From: an uncultured Acidobacteriota bacterium
GTDB lineage: Bacteria; Acidobacteriota; Terriglobia; Terriglobales; Acidobacteriaceae
Length of the DNA: 64,000 nt
Assembly (NCBI GenBank): GCA_903873705.1
Contig: CAIQPK010000064.1
Location: 62,001 to 126,000 of the forward strand
Direction: 5' to 3'
Shown here: piece by piece, positions 8,835 through 17,440 of the stretch
Position numbering within the stretch: the stretch's first letter is position 1
Layout: every line of letters begins with the position of its first letter
Notes under the pieces: model-generated
What the model was told of the DNA's origin: nothing
What the model saw: the letters and a program-made list of their open reading frames with translations, nothing else
Database searches by the model: none
Translations under genes and position numbers: made by a program

Positions 8835-9353
8835 TTAGAAAAGCTGGCTCGCTTTTATAACGGTATCGAGGTCTTCCCCATTCAGGTAGGCCGCCACGAT
8901 TTGCGTCAGCTGTGAGACATGCCGGTCCGTGTCGTGCGTCAGCCAAGGGAGATCATAAGCCCTGCCGAGCATCGGCCAATTTGCCGTTCGTCCCTCTATG
9001 ACCGCATCCAGCGAGGAATATAGAGCAACCCGGTTGTTCATCCTTCCACTCAGAGATATGCCGCACCCCGACGTTGGCGAGCTGATCGCAATGACGTGCA
9101 AGTCGGCTCTACCTTCCTCCTGTAGCTTCGCAGCGGCGAGGCCGCCCAAACTAATGCCGACGAGCAAAGAGCCGGGTGGAACGCCAAGATGGTGAAGAAA
9201 AGCGACCGAATCCCCAGCAGTACGATTACGGTCACCGTGAGGCAACTGGGGTCGGCTAACACCCCAATGACCGGGGACACTCCGCTTCAGCGCTTCTGCC
9301 AACTTCCTGACGCTTCCGTCCCTGCTTCCACCTAAACCATGTAACAGATACAT
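8835..9353 (-). CDS. Alpha/beta-hydrolase fold protein
   Basis: With the ATG at 9353 the product (172 aa) begins MYLLHGLGGS, the oxyanion-hole HG strand of an alpha/beta hydrolase. The nucleophile elbow is GISLGG, with Ser in the G-x-S-x-G position, and a late His in LPWLTHDTDRHVS could complete the triad. The protein is shorter than typical esterases (about 220-280 aa), so it is a minimal version. Substrate unknown. It lies upstream of a metallophosphoesterase on the same strand inside the island. Confidence 0.68.
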   Translation of the reverse strand: MYLLHGLGGSRDGSVRKLAEALKRSVPGHWGVSRPQLPHGDRNRTAGDSVAFLHHLGVPPGSLLVGISLGGLAAAKLQEEGRADLHVIAISSPTSGCGISLSGRMNNRVALYSSLDAVIEGRTANWPMLGRAYDLPWLTHDTDRHVSQLTQIVAAYLNGEDLDTVIKASQLF

Positions 9354-9502
9354 CAAACGCAACTCTCGCCCCTTTTCTGCGCTTCTTATAGAACACCATG
9401 CCAATCCCAAGCGGAAAACTTCACGTTGCCGCTCACCGAATCGGCGTAGCGAAGTTCTATCGTTCTACCGTTTTCCGAGCATCTCCCGCGTGGGTTTTCC
9501 GC

Positions 9503-10072
9503 TCACTTCCCTATGCGCTCCCGGACGGTGCCGTAGCCAATACCGAGCCTCTCGGAGATTTGGCGTAGGCTGAGGCCGTCAGCCTTGAGCTTGAGAATCT
9601 GCTCGCGGTCAACGATGCGCTTGGGCCGACCTAACTGAACTCCTGACGCACGAGCGTTGCGAATACCGGCGCTGACGCGCTCGCGTATAAGGTCACGCTC
9701 CAGCTGGGCCACCGCAGCCACAATCGTAAAGAGAGCCTGGCCGAGAGGCGACGAAGTATCCATGTTTTCTTGGTAGCTGATGAACTGCACGCCGGCTGCG
9801 CGGAACTCGTCCAACGCAGCGAGCAGGTGCTTGGTTGAGCGAGCAAATCGGTCAAAACGCCAGCACAGCACGGCGTCAACTTTTCGTTTGCGAACGTCGT
9901 CCATGAGCCGGTTTAATTCAGGCCGCGAATCCTTGGAACCGGACACGCCGACATCGACATATTCGGTGCAACCGGGAAAGTTCCGCGCAACGCAATAGGC
10001 ACGAAGGTCTCGCAACTGCATCTCGCAGCTTTGGTCCTTTGTGCTGACGCGGGCGTATATGGCAATTCGCAG
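9503..10072 (-). CDS. Serine recombinase/resolvase; start is CTG or the gene carries a 1-base slip
   Basis: Small serine recombinase of 189 residues when read from CTG at 10072. The N-terminus then reads MRIAIYARVS with the catalytic Ser at residue 10. Other hallmarks follow: CWRFDRFARS, the AQLERDLIRERV helix, GRPK, and a C-terminal HTH (SLRQISERLGIGYGTV). The first in-frame ATG (10021) would delete the catalytic Ser. A GGAG lies 8 bases before the CTG. An out-of-frame ATG at 10080 would give MSPLRIAIYARVS if the four-C run at 10072-10075 had one more C, so a frameshift or sequencing slip is the alternative. The gene follows a three-gene operon after 31 bp. Confidence 0.82.
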   Translation of the reverse strand: MRIAIYARVSTKDQSCEMQLRDLRAYCVARNFPGCTEYVDVGVSGSKDSRPELNRLMDDVRKRKVDAVLCWRFDRFARSTKHLLAALDEFRAAGVQFISYQENMDTSSPLGQALFTIVAAVAQLERDLIRERVSAGIRNARASGVQLGRPKRIVDREQILKLKADGLSLRQISERLGIGYGTVRERIGK

Positions 10073-10103
10073 GGGCTCATCTCCGAAGGGCGATTTATGA
10101 CGG

Positions 10104-10352
10104 CTATGCGTAAGGACTACCGGATAGCAGGAGGATGATGCCGCGATGCTCTACTGCGCGAATGCGAAAGTCGGGCGCATCGCGCTTCAGGAACATGACG
10201 GCCTCGAGCAGGGAAACCGCCGCAATGAGGCGCGGGGGTTCATCTGGCGCATCGTCCTGTTCGTGGAACCGAACGAACGCGAACAGATGCGATTCGCACG
10301 CACCTCTCGGACCGGGCCGAAACCCTTTCCGTGTCCCGTTGCTGGGTGACAT
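10104..10352 (-). CDS. Conserved hypothetical protein of mobile elements (82 aa)
   Basis: The start overlaps the stop of the preceding gene (TGATG) and the stop is 31 bp before the recombinase start, so it is part of that operon. The product contains a plausible compact alpha/beta domain (LFAFVRFHEQ, LLEAVMFLKRD, FRIRAVEHRGIILLLSG). I recognise no domain. Context suggests an accessory protein of the integrated element. Confidence 0.55.
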   Translation of the reverse strand: MSPSNGTRKGFRPGPRGACESHLFAFVRFHEQDDAPDEPPRLIAAVSLLEAVMFLKRDAPDFRIRAVEHRGIILLLSGSPYA

Positions 10353-10636
10353 CAGTATTCGCTCGGCAACAACAGCGTGGTAGCGCTGCGGTCGGCTTCA
10401 GTGAGAATCCAGATCTTCGTGCCATCTATTAATAGGTAGGCGCTCAAGATACGGAAGCCGCATTCAATCGCTTGCTCGTTCGCCGCGACATCTTCCTTGT
10501 CCAACGCGCCGGGGTCGCTATGGAGGTGGCGGGCAAGCAAAACGATGGGCAGGTCCCCGGAGGCTTCGATGGCCTGAAGCGCCCCGGGGGTCGCAACGAC
10601 GCGACCGAGCTTGAATCGCGGCTCGTTACTTGCCAC
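10352..10636 (-). CDS. Conserved hypothetical, plasmid/ICE-associated protein (94 aa)
   Basis: Chosen start is the GTG at 10636, giving VASNEPRFKLGRVVATPGAL; the longer frame reads low-complexity Arg-rich sequence and is likely a shadow of the upstream gene. The body contains LARHL, a run of acidic residues, and ends KIWILTEADRSATTLLLPSEY. I recall proteins of this type, small and with this conserved tail, on plasmids and integrative elements, without an established function. It overlaps the upstream gene by 11 bp and the downstream one by 1 bp, which supports coupled translation. Confidence 0.65.
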   Translation of the reverse strand: MASNEPRFKLGRVVATPGALQAIEASGDLPIVLLARHLHSDPGALDKEDVAANEQAIECGFRILSAYLLIDGTKIWILTEADRSATTLLLPSEY

Positions 10637-10985
10637 GGCCTTCGCCCTTCTCGGCAACTGCCGGTTTCTTCGCCGACGTAACCGTTTCTGGGCCTGAAGG
10701 AGCCGGCTGAACCTGGGTCGTGACTGGCTGCGGGTTCCCGGCCACTCCGGCAGCGGTAGCCGCCTTCGCAGCCCGCGCTTTCTCAAGGCCAGCTCGAATA
10801 CGTTCCTTGGCCTCGGGGCTCATCGGTTTCCGGACAACTGGCTCGCCGCTGAGCATGGCTATGGCCTTTTTGAGGCGCGCCGACTGAGCGACAAGCGTGG
10901 CACGGTCATTCTTGATTTGATCCAGAGCTTCCAGCTTGGCTGAGACTTCGCTCATTTCAGCTTGCAACGAGGCAACGATATCCAT
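10626..10985 (-). CDS. Coiled-coil hypothetical protein (119 aa)
   Basis: First gene of the four-gene operon ending in the serine recombinase. Residues 1-45 form a coiled coil (LQAEMSEVSAKLEALDQI and the following heptads). Residues 55-75 form a charged helix (PEAKERIRAGLEKARAAKAA), and the tail is Ala/Pro/Gln-rich and probably disordered. Similar short Lys/Ala-rich DNA-associated proteins occur in acidobacteria, but no function can be read from the sequence. Confidence 0.6.
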   Translation of the reverse strand: MDIVASLQAEMSEVSAKLEALDQIKNDRATLVAQSARLKKAIAMLSGEPVVRKPMSPEAKERIRAGLEKARAAKAATAAGVAGNPQPVTTQVQPAPSGPETVTSAKKPAVAEKGEGRGK

Positions 10986-11192
10986 GTAAACTCTCCGCCC
11001 GCAGTGGCAGGCAGAGTGGTTCTACGAACTTCAGTCGGACTTCGGCTACAGTCGACCCAGTTGCCAAAATAGTTTTACTTGTAAGTTGTCCCGGAATCTA
11101 GAGTGGCTTCAGACTTCTATCGTTTACATGGTTGATGAAGCAGTGCTTAAGGGCGGCGCTGCGCTAGATTGATCGAACCGGTGCAGTCTGCC

Positions 11193-11822
11193 CTAGTCGA
11201 CACTTTTTCGTCGGCCAAGGGCTGCAACCTTCGCTTTACGTCGTTGCATGAGTGAGTTCGTCCGTTTGATCAAGTCGTTGGCCGTAGCCAGCTCGTCGAC
11301 GTGCTCTTTCAATCGCCGGAACTGATCCAGAAACGCTTTGCGTGTTTTCGGAATGGTCTTCCGGGCAGCGTCATTCCAGCTGGGTTGAAGTTTGCGCAGC
11401 TTCAAGTCTCGAAGCCATGTCCAGTCAGCTCTTCCCTCTTGAAAGCTAGGAATCAGTTCTTGCCCGTGATTGGCCAGGAAAGTGTCGACGGTGTCGGACT
11501 CGCTCACGCATTGAAGCACGTAAGACATTGATTGGTCGCTCAGTCGCTCTGTCGTATCAAGGGCGCGACGATAAGCTGTTAAACCCTGCATGAAGCCCAT
11601 TGTGTATTGGTTCGCGTGTAGGAGCTTGAACCATCTTTGCACTTCAAAATCACCGTCTGGCAGGTATTTTCCGATCTCACAGATAGCCTCCTCCAAGCGG
11701 GTTCTGATGAAATCGGGATCCAGTTCATTCCAACGTAGAAGATTTAGTTGAGTCTCAAGTTCCGCAGAAAGCGGTGACTTTTGAGTTTTTCTAGAGCGAT
11801 TTGGAGATTTGCGGATGGTCAC
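11193..11822 (-). CDS. Hypothetical protein (209 aa)
   Basis: A largely helical, basic protein with no recognised domain. The first 18 residues are rich in Lys/Arg/Ser (IRKSPNRSRKTQK). Long helices follow (ETQLNLLRW, FIRTRLEEAICEIGKYL, AFLDQFRRLKEHVDELATAN). The basic N- and C-termini would suit a nucleic-acid-binding protein, but this is weak. It is flanked by about 200 bp of non-coding sequence on each side, so it is probably monocistronic. Confidence 0.55.
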   Translation of the reverse strand: MTIRKSPNRSRKTQKSPLSAELETQLNLLRWNELDPDFIRTRLEEAICEIGKYLPDGDFEVQRWFKLLHANQYTMGFMQGLTAYRRALDTTERLSDQSMSYVLQCVSESDTVDTFLANHGQELIPSFQEGRADWTWLRDLKLRKLQPSWNDAARKTIPKTRKAFLDQFRRLKEHVDELATANDLIKRTNSLMQRRKAKVAALGRRKSVD

Positions 11823-12002
11823 GGTCTACGTATAGCACACCTCTTTTTCACGAGAAAATCCAATGCTCACGGAAGTTGCGATTTGCGGCTAGGGAAGTCT
11901 TGGGCAGCGGGTAAACCAGAGTGAGGGGCGCTTCATGCGCAGTGGCGTCCCGACTATGCGCCGTCTCTTCGGGGTCGTCGCAAATTAGAAAGGAACAGCA
12001 TC

Positions 12003-12725
12003 ATGGCACATACATATTCGATCGCATTTTCCTCTAACAAACTGAACGACACGGCGACAACGCCCCGTTCGAGTGTCCAAGAGCTGCTGAACGTCGATTG
12101 GGTGCAGCGTGGCCCTTTCCTTTGCCTGAAGGTCGATGGCAAGTTCACCGGCGTGGACTGCGGGCTCCCCGACATGATCCACAACGGCGAGTGCGCTGAG
12201 TACTGGCGTAAGCAGATCACGGATCAGGTTACTGCATTGGTGCTCGATACCGAGGTGGTGCTCGATGCCGTGTTGGTGTTCGATTCGCTGGACGCGGCGC
12301 TCAAACAGTATGGGGTTAAGGAAAAAAGCTCCGTTGCCTACTCCTACCCGGAGGACGAGCTGCCCGGCTCCGGTGAATCGTCCATTACCTTGCCCGTCGC
12401 ATCTGCCCGGACCTTAGCCGACATGAAGACCGTCGCTGCTCTGGAATGGGTTCACGACGGCCCGAACCTCAACCTCGTGAACGGAGCGGCTGTTCTTCAC
12501 CGCATCGCAGTGAACGAGGCTTACCCGATCGGTCCCGAAACCATCGAGCTGCTGGAAATCTTGCGCTCGACTCCGTACTTCAACGCCAACGTCGTCGTCC
12601 ATCTGATCGCATTCCTTGTTGAACACGACATGGAACTTCAGGAGTACTTGGACGAGGTCTACTTCGCCAAGAAGGCAGCGGACGGGAACGTCTCGCTGGC
12701 AGAAACGCAGACCTCCTCGATCTAA
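12003..12725 (+). CDS. Hypothetical protein (240 aa), start of replication/integration block
   Basis: Starts with a good AGGAA upstream of ATG at 12003. No domain recognised. The sequence has a mixed alpha/beta N-terminal half and a helical C-terminal part (ETIELLEILRSTPYF, VVVHLIAFLVEHDMELQEYLDEV). It is the first of four co-directional genes that end with a tyrosine integrase, so it probably belongs to an integrated plasmid-like or satellite element. Confidence 0.6.
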   Translation: MAHTYSIAFSSNKLNDTATTPRSSVQELLNVDWVQRGPFLCLKVDGKFTGVDCGLPDMIHNGECAEYWRKQITDQVTALVLDTEVVLDAVLVFDSLDAALKQYGVKEKSSVAYSYPEDELPGSGESSITLPVASARTLADMKTVAALEWVHDGPNLNLVNGAAVLHRIAVNEAYPIGPETIELLEILRSTPYFNANVVVHLIAFLVEHDMELQEYLDEVYFAKKAADGNVSLAETQTSSI

Positions 12726-12827
12726 CGGCAAACTCGGCATCGCCGGTTCCCCGGCAGTCGATCTACCAACACCACTGCCCACATGCCCGGCGCGCTGCAC
12801 AATCGGCGCGCCGGCCAAAAACCAACC

Positions 12828-12875
12828 AGGAAGCAAACGAGCCAGGAAGCAAACGAGCCAGGAAGCAAACGAGCC
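12828..12875 (+). repeat. Three tandem copies of a 16-bp repeat abutting a start codon
   Basis: The unit AGGAAGCAAACGAGCC occurs three times without mismatch (12828-12843, 12844-12859, 12860-12875) and ends exactly where the ATG of the next gene begins at 12876. Each unit contains AGGA, a possible ribosome-binding sequence. Sixteen is not a multiple of three, so unit gain or loss would change the frame of the longer ORF that starts at 12783. Confidence 0.9.
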
Positions 12876-13850
12876 ATGAGCAGCAAAACGTACGAACCGA
12901 AATATCAGTGCTGGGTAGAAAAAGACTTTTTGGCTGATCGCGCCGTGATGCGAATGACACCGACGCAGCGCCACTTCTACCGCGCGCTCTTGCAGGCCGC
13001 CTTCAACGTGGACACGCGGCCCTACCTGCCCGCCGATGACAACGAACTCTGGCAGATTGCGGACGCCGACTCCATAGAGCAGTGGCAGGGGAACAAGGCC
13101 TCCGTGTTGGCTAAGTTCCAGCCTTTCACAGCCGGTGACGGCACCGAGCTTTGGTCGCACAAGCGCATCCTGAGCGACTGGGGTCAGGTTCTGGACTATG
13201 TGGAAAAGAAGCGCAAGGGCGGCCTGGCGCGGCAGCAGAAGTCAGCACCTGCTGAGCACGATGCAGCGTCTGCTTGCAAACCGAAAGTATTAAAAGGAAA
13301 GGAAAAGGAAATCGAAATGGAAACTGTAACCGAACCGGCTACGGCCTTCGGTACGGTTACGGATTCGAATTGGAATCCCCTTGCAGATCCGCTGTCTTCC
13401 CCTGCGAACGGTTCGGGCGGTACGGTTACGGCTCTAATACAGAAACATATCAACGGGATCTGCAATATGTGGGCCTCCTTGTACGGCAAGCCGGCAGAAG
13501 ACAGTGACGTGGGCAACATCATCAACCGGTTTTACGACGGTGACGCGGTGTGGGCCGAGGCTGAGATTCAGAACGTTCTGATTTGGGCAAAGAGCAAAAG
13601 CAATCACTGGGGGCCAGATAAAAATAACCTGCGATCCACCGCCGATCTCCTGCGCGACTTCAACGAGATTCATCGCCAATGGTGCCTGTACATGGAGAAG
13701 GTTCGCGAGGGCGACGCAGCCAAGCACTTCATGCGGGAGTCGAGGAACAGCACGCCGGCACCTGCCGGCATCGCGCCCGCAGGACCGGGGGTAGGAGTGG
13801 ACGAAGAATTCGGTTCGTTTCCAATCGATGAAGATGAGCTCGACGATTGA
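12876..13850 (+). CDS. DUF1376-like phage/plasmid replication-associated protein
   Basis: A 324-residue protein from the ATG at 12876. Residues 1-110 resemble the DUF1376 domain found in phage replication proteins (YQCWVEKDFLADRAV, MTPTQRHFYRALLQAAFN, then a short WSHKRI element). The middle is low-complexity and the C-terminal part (about 190-280) is a helical domain with ICNMWASLYGKP. The family is common in phages and satellites next to replication genes; an exact role is not established. The start is chosen because the alternative upstream start reads through the 16-bp repeats. Confidence 0.62.
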   Translation: MSSKTYEPKYQCWVEKDFLADRAVMRMTPTQRHFYRALLQAAFNVDTRPYLPADDNELWQIADADSIEQWQGNKASVLAKFQPFTAGDGTELWSHKRILSDWGQVLDYVEKKRKGGLARQQKSAPAEHDAASACKPKVLKGKEKEIEMETVTEPATAFGTVTDSNWNPLADPLSSPANGSGGTVTALIQKHINGICNMWASLYGKPAEDSDVGNIINRFYDGDAVWAEAEIQNVLIWAKSKSNHWGPDKNNLRSTADLLRDFNEIHRQWCLYMEKVREGDAAKHFMRESRNSTPAPAGIAPAGPGVGVDEEFGSFPIDEDELDD

Positions 13851-13932
13851 GACATCTCTGTGTCTCGCGGCAATGCGAGGCTACGATTCAGAACTTCGCG
13901 ACTTGGAGGCGCGCTTAGATGGAGAAGATCAC

Positions 13933-14199
13933 ATGTCATCTGAAACACTTGAATCTTTTGTTGATGGCACGACGGCAGCCGAATTCCTCGCTCTGAAGCC
14001 CCGCCGCGTCCTTGAGCTGGCCCGGGCCGGCGACCTGCCCGCCTATCCTCTTGGACAGGGAGTGCGCCGCGTATGGCGCTTCCGCCTGAGCGAACTCGCC
14101 GCCGCCCTCAAGCAGATCCCTGCTCCAGCGCTGGTTTACGGAACGCCCGAGACGCGCTATCGTTCGAAGCCAGCCAAGCGCTCGGCGGGGAGCAAGTAA
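13933..14199 (+). CDS. Excisionase-like HTH protein (88 aa)
   Basis: From the ATG at 13933, which has GGAGAAG eight bases upstream, the product contains a winged-HTH of the MerR/excisionase type: SFVDGTTAAEFLALKPRRVLE, then LPAYPLGQGVRRVWRF. Its stop is 4 bp before the integrase ATG, the usual xis-int arrangement. It would bind DNA to direct excision or regulate the integrase. The frame is open further upstream (to 13828), but the extension overlaps the previous gene and lacks a better start. Confidence 0.68.
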   Translation: MSSETLESFVDGTTAAEFLALKPRRVLELARAGDLPAYPLGQGVRRVWRFRLSELAAALKQIPAPALVYGTPETRYRSKPAKRSAGSK

Positions 14200-14203
14200 G
14201 ACA

Positions 14204-15400
14204 ATGGCACGTTACGGCATGGGCTCGCTGCGCAAAGAGCCGCTCAAACGCGGAGGTCATTCGTGGATTTACCGCTGGTACGTGACGCGGCCCTCCGACG
14301 GCAAGCGTGTGGAGCGTTCTCTTGTCATCGGCACGACAGAGGACTACCCGACCGAGCGTTCCGCCTGGGCAGAGGTGATGACCACGAGCTTGCCCGAGCG
14401 CGCACAGTCCATCGCCTTCAAAGGCAACATGACTGTCGCCGGCATCGCCGCTCACTTCGCTGAGCACGAACTCGGTGATCAGACTGTCAGTGTGCGGCCA
14501 TTGAGCCACACGACCGTCTCTGCATACAAGCGCTGCATCTCCCTCCGTATCCTCCCCCGCTGGGGGAAAGAACCCGCCACTTCGGTCAAGCCCTTAGCGG
14601 TTGAGCAGTGGTTGAAGTCTTTGAAGGAGAAAGAGGGACTCGCAAACGCAACCTTGGCAAAGACGCGCAATGTCCTGTCTCTCATCTTCAAGCACGCGAT
14701 TCGTCACGAGCTCATCTCGAGCGGAGAGGGGAGCAATCCGCTGGAACTCGTCCGCTGCGGGACAACGTCAGATTATGAGTCGCTGACTTTGGAGCCGGCG
14801 CAGGCGTTCGACATCTGGACACGACTCCCGCAGGCAGAGCGGCTCTTACTCCTTCTCTGCGCGACGACCGGTCTCCGCGTCAGCGAGGGGCTTGGTCTCC
14901 AGTGGGGCGACATCGACATTCACCGCGCTTGTATCCACATCCGCCGCACGTGGACAGCGGGCAAGATTGGGCGACCGAAGACAAAGGCCTCGCGCGGAAC
15001 AGTTCCGTTGCACTTGCTGTTGGCAGAGCACTTCGCAGCGTGGCGTGCTGAGACGCCATACGCATCTGATCAGGCTTGGGTGTTTGCCTCGTTCAGGCTG
15101 AAGGGTCGCCAGCCGCGGACCGCTTCGATCCTGGTTGAAGACTATCTGCGACCTGCGGCGGTCAAGGTTGGCGTGCTTACGGTGGATGACCCGCGACGCT
15201 TTGGGTTCCACACGCTAAGGCACTCGCTAGCAACCTTTCTGGTTGGCGCGAATGTAGACCCCAAAACGGTTCAGGCGACCCTGCGCCATGCGGATGTATC
15301 TACGACGCTCGGCATCTACACACACGCGAACAGCGACGCGAAGATGGCCGCTCAGGGTGTGGTGCTGGATGCGTTCTTTGCCGAGCAAAAGGCATCGTAG
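14204..15400 (+). CDS. int: Tyrosine recombinase/integrase
   Basis: A 398-residue phage-type integrase. An N-terminal arm-binding region and a core-binding domain (about 75-175) precede the catalytic domain. Catalytic residues appear as Arg225 (TTGLRVSEGL), His336 and Arg339 (HTLRHS), His362 (LRHADVS) and Tyr372 (LGIYTHA), with a Lys around 258-261. All are intact, so the enzyme should be active. It follows an excisionase-like gene by 4 bp. It may be the integrase that placed the island at tRNA-Phe, though it lies 6.7 kb from the tRNA end, with the GTPase operon between them. Confidence 0.92.
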   Translation: MARYGMGSLRKEPLKRGGHSWIYRWYVTRPSDGKRVERSLVIGTTEDYPTERSAWAEVMTTSLPERAQSIAFKGNMTVAGIAAHFAEHELGDQTVSVRPLSHTTVSAYKRCISLRILPRWGKEPATSVKPLAVEQWLKSLKEKEGLANATLAKTRNVLSLIFKHAIRHELISSGEGSNPLELVRCGTTSDYESLTLEPAQAFDIWTRLPQAERLLLLLCATTGLRVSEGLGLQWGDIDIHRACIHIRRTWTAGKIGRPKTKASRGTVPLHLLLAEHFAAWRAETPYASDQAWVFASFRLKGRQPRTASILVEDYLRPAAVKVGVLTVDDPRRFGFHTLRHSLATFLVGANVDPKTVQATLRHADVSTTLGIYTHANSDAKMAAQGVVLDAFFAEQKAS

Positions 15401-15414
15401 TCTGTCGCCAAAAG

Positions 15415-17433
15415 CTAAATTCGGACGCTAGCAGAGTCGATGGCGGAACGTATTATATCTTCTCGGAAGGAACGATCGTCCGCTCGGCCGTCGTCTAATG
15501 CTTCCAACAACATTCCCAACAAAGATGGGTCCTGCGTCAGAGACAGAAAGTCGCCTGTAGGAAGCCCTCCATCCACGAAGGCTCGTACTATGCCTCGCCG
15601 TAGGCGCAAGCATACGTCCCAGTTTTGCCAAAACCAGCGTGACTCCGGCAGTGCGGACTCCAAGATTACGGACGCCTGGTGGTTAAGAGAAGAATCCCAG
15701 AGCATCCTGTGCAACGATTCAAACCCGAACCTAAACAGCCTCCCCGACCCGGGAGTAGGAACTTTTAGCGCCAGTGCGACTAAGAATGCTTGAAACGTCT
15801 GCCGAGGAGCTCCTTCAACAGAATCACTGGCCCGGTCGATTGCTCTGGCCCATGGCAGCGGGCCAGAGCTGACGACCTCTCCAGTCAGAAAGTTCAAAAT
15901 CTCGGCGAAAGCGGCAAGTTCCGAGGTTGTCTCAAATGTTTCGACGATACCCCGATCGAGCGTTGCTGGTGCGATCATACTGGCGAGCTGAAGCCAAAAC
16001 GGATTTGTAGGCTCCTGATGAAACGCTCGGGATAGGAGCGCCGCAGTACGTCTAACCGCCTCAATAGGATGGAACTTGAAGATTGCTTCCGCTACTCGCG
16101 GCGATGGATTCGCGGAAAGTGCTTCGCACAGAGTGCGGACCAGCGGCAGTTCATTTTCTACGGCCTCAATGAGACCGAGTAGAGACTCTTCAGGAAGCGT
16201 GTTCAGAACATTGGTTGATAGGAGGTTCGAGTTTCTAGCCGCCAATGCCGCATAAACTTCTGGCTTTTGGGCGAAAGACGCAAGCTCGGAGACAGAGCTA
16301 TACGTAGCGACCGCTACGATTAAATCTTTTGCAAACTCGCCAATCGAGCTAACTGCGGCTTGAATCAGATTAAGCATTTCCGGTCGCGCATGACTCCAGA
16401 GGAAGCGGATGTTCTCCTCTTTCGTCGATAACAACTTCCAAGCCGGCCCACCAGGAGAGGCGATGAACCATTGAAGAGTCAAAACGGCGTTTTGAGCGCC
16501 GAGTAAAGATTCGTACGAACGATCGAATGTAACAAGCTGACGTTTAAACGCCTGAGCATCGGACTCCGATGGGTAGAGATCTTCTGTTTTCTTGAAAAGA
16601 GAGGCGAGACGGTCTGGATGCGCGTCATGTTCATATTGCAATGTGTAGGCCGAAGCAAGGACACAAAAGCTCCTCGGAGTGGCAGGAAGAAGATGACCGA
16701 ACTCGCGAAGATACCTTCTGAAGCGGCTTGGCTGAACATTGAGCAGGTCTTTACTGGCTTCGTTGAGCCAGCTTAGATCACCAAGGTCATCGAGAGGCTT
16801 CCTCTTATCGCCAATACTGTCCGACATGAAGTCGAATTGAAGGACCGGATTGCGGCTGGAGGAAGTCCGAGGGAGAGTTCTGAATCGAAACGAGTTCCTC
16901 AACCCCGGCCACTGTTGCGACCAAACGCTCAAAAGTGCGCTTGCTTGCTGATTCGGCTTCAAACTAATCAAGGAATTTGATGAACCGAGATACACAGCAT
17001 CTATAACGGACTCGCTTAAGTAATCCGCGCTTGCTTCGCGAGAAGGCATCTCCAGATATGAAGCGATGGGCAGTTGATAGCTCGCGAATCCTTCACTTAT
17101 ATTAGGTCGTTCGAAAAACTTAGTGAGGGCCGTGATATCCCACGCTTGATCGATTATTTCGCTATTCAGAATCAAAACATGGCTCCAGACACAACCTGGA
17201 CGCGACATCTCGGTGGCGGGCCATGTCCGGATGATCGCGTACCGCTCTGAATCGGGCAGCGGTGAACCGGTCCAGTATCCTTCTGCTCCAGCCACCGATG
17301 CGTTTGGCGCTACATCACTAAGCACTAGGAGGCGTTCCAATTCGCGCGCATTGAAGCGCACAGACGCCGCTAATAAGTGGTGCCCATCACTATAGCCAAA
17401 TAGGGCTTGGTCGACTTTGAGTTCATTGAGCAT
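15415..17433 (-). CDS. GTPase-associated protein 1 (GAP1-N1 type)
   Basis: A 672-residue protein. The N-terminus has the signature I associate with GAP1-N1 domains: QALFGYSDGHHLLA (about 9-22) followed by RTWPATEMSRPGCVWSH (about 69-85). The long remainder is helical and matches the layout of the GAP1 middle and C-terminal domains. These proteins were described as partners of double-GTPase systems in predicted bacterial conflict loci. The gene starts 7 bp after the stop of a GTPase gene and ends the operon. Biochemical activity is unknown; a regulatory or effector role is inferred from family context. Confidence 0.75.
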   Translation of the reverse strand: MLNELKVDQALFGYSDGHHLLAASVRFNARELERLLVLSDVAPNASVAGAEGYWTGSPLPDSERYAIIRTWPATEMSRPGCVWSHVLILNSEIIDQAWDITALTKFFERPNISEGFASYQLPIASYLEMPSREASADYLSESVIDAVYLGSSNSLISLKPNQQASALLSVWSQQWPGLRNSFRFRTLPRTSSSRNPVLQFDFMSDSIGDKRKPLDDLGDLSWLNEASKDLLNVQPSRFRRYLREFGHLLPATPRSFCVLASAYTLQYEHDAHPDRLASLFKKTEDLYPSESDAQAFKRQLVTFDRSYESLLGAQNAVLTLQWFIASPGGPAWKLLSTKEENIRFLWSHARPEMLNLIQAAVSSIGEFAKDLIVAVATYSSVSELASFAQKPEVYAALAARNSNLLSTNVLNTLPEESLLGLIEAVENELPLVRTLCEALSANPSPRVAEAIFKFHPIEAVRRTAALLSRAFHQEPTNPFWLQLASMIAPATLDRGIVETFETTSELAAFAEILNFLTGEVVSSGPLPWARAIDRASDSVEGAPRQTFQAFLVALALKVPTPGSGRLFRFGFESLHRMLWDSSLNHQASVILESALPESRWFWQNWDVCLRLRRGIVRAFVDGGLPTGDFLSLTQDPSLLGMLLEALDDGRADDRSFREDIIRSAIDSASVRI

Positions 17434-17440
17434 GGAAGGG

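Noticed and set aside
11169-11180. Ten-base match (GATCGAACCG) to the tRNA-Phe T arm as a possible att site
   Set aside because: Too short to mean anything in 22 kb, and flanking bases do not match the tRNA.
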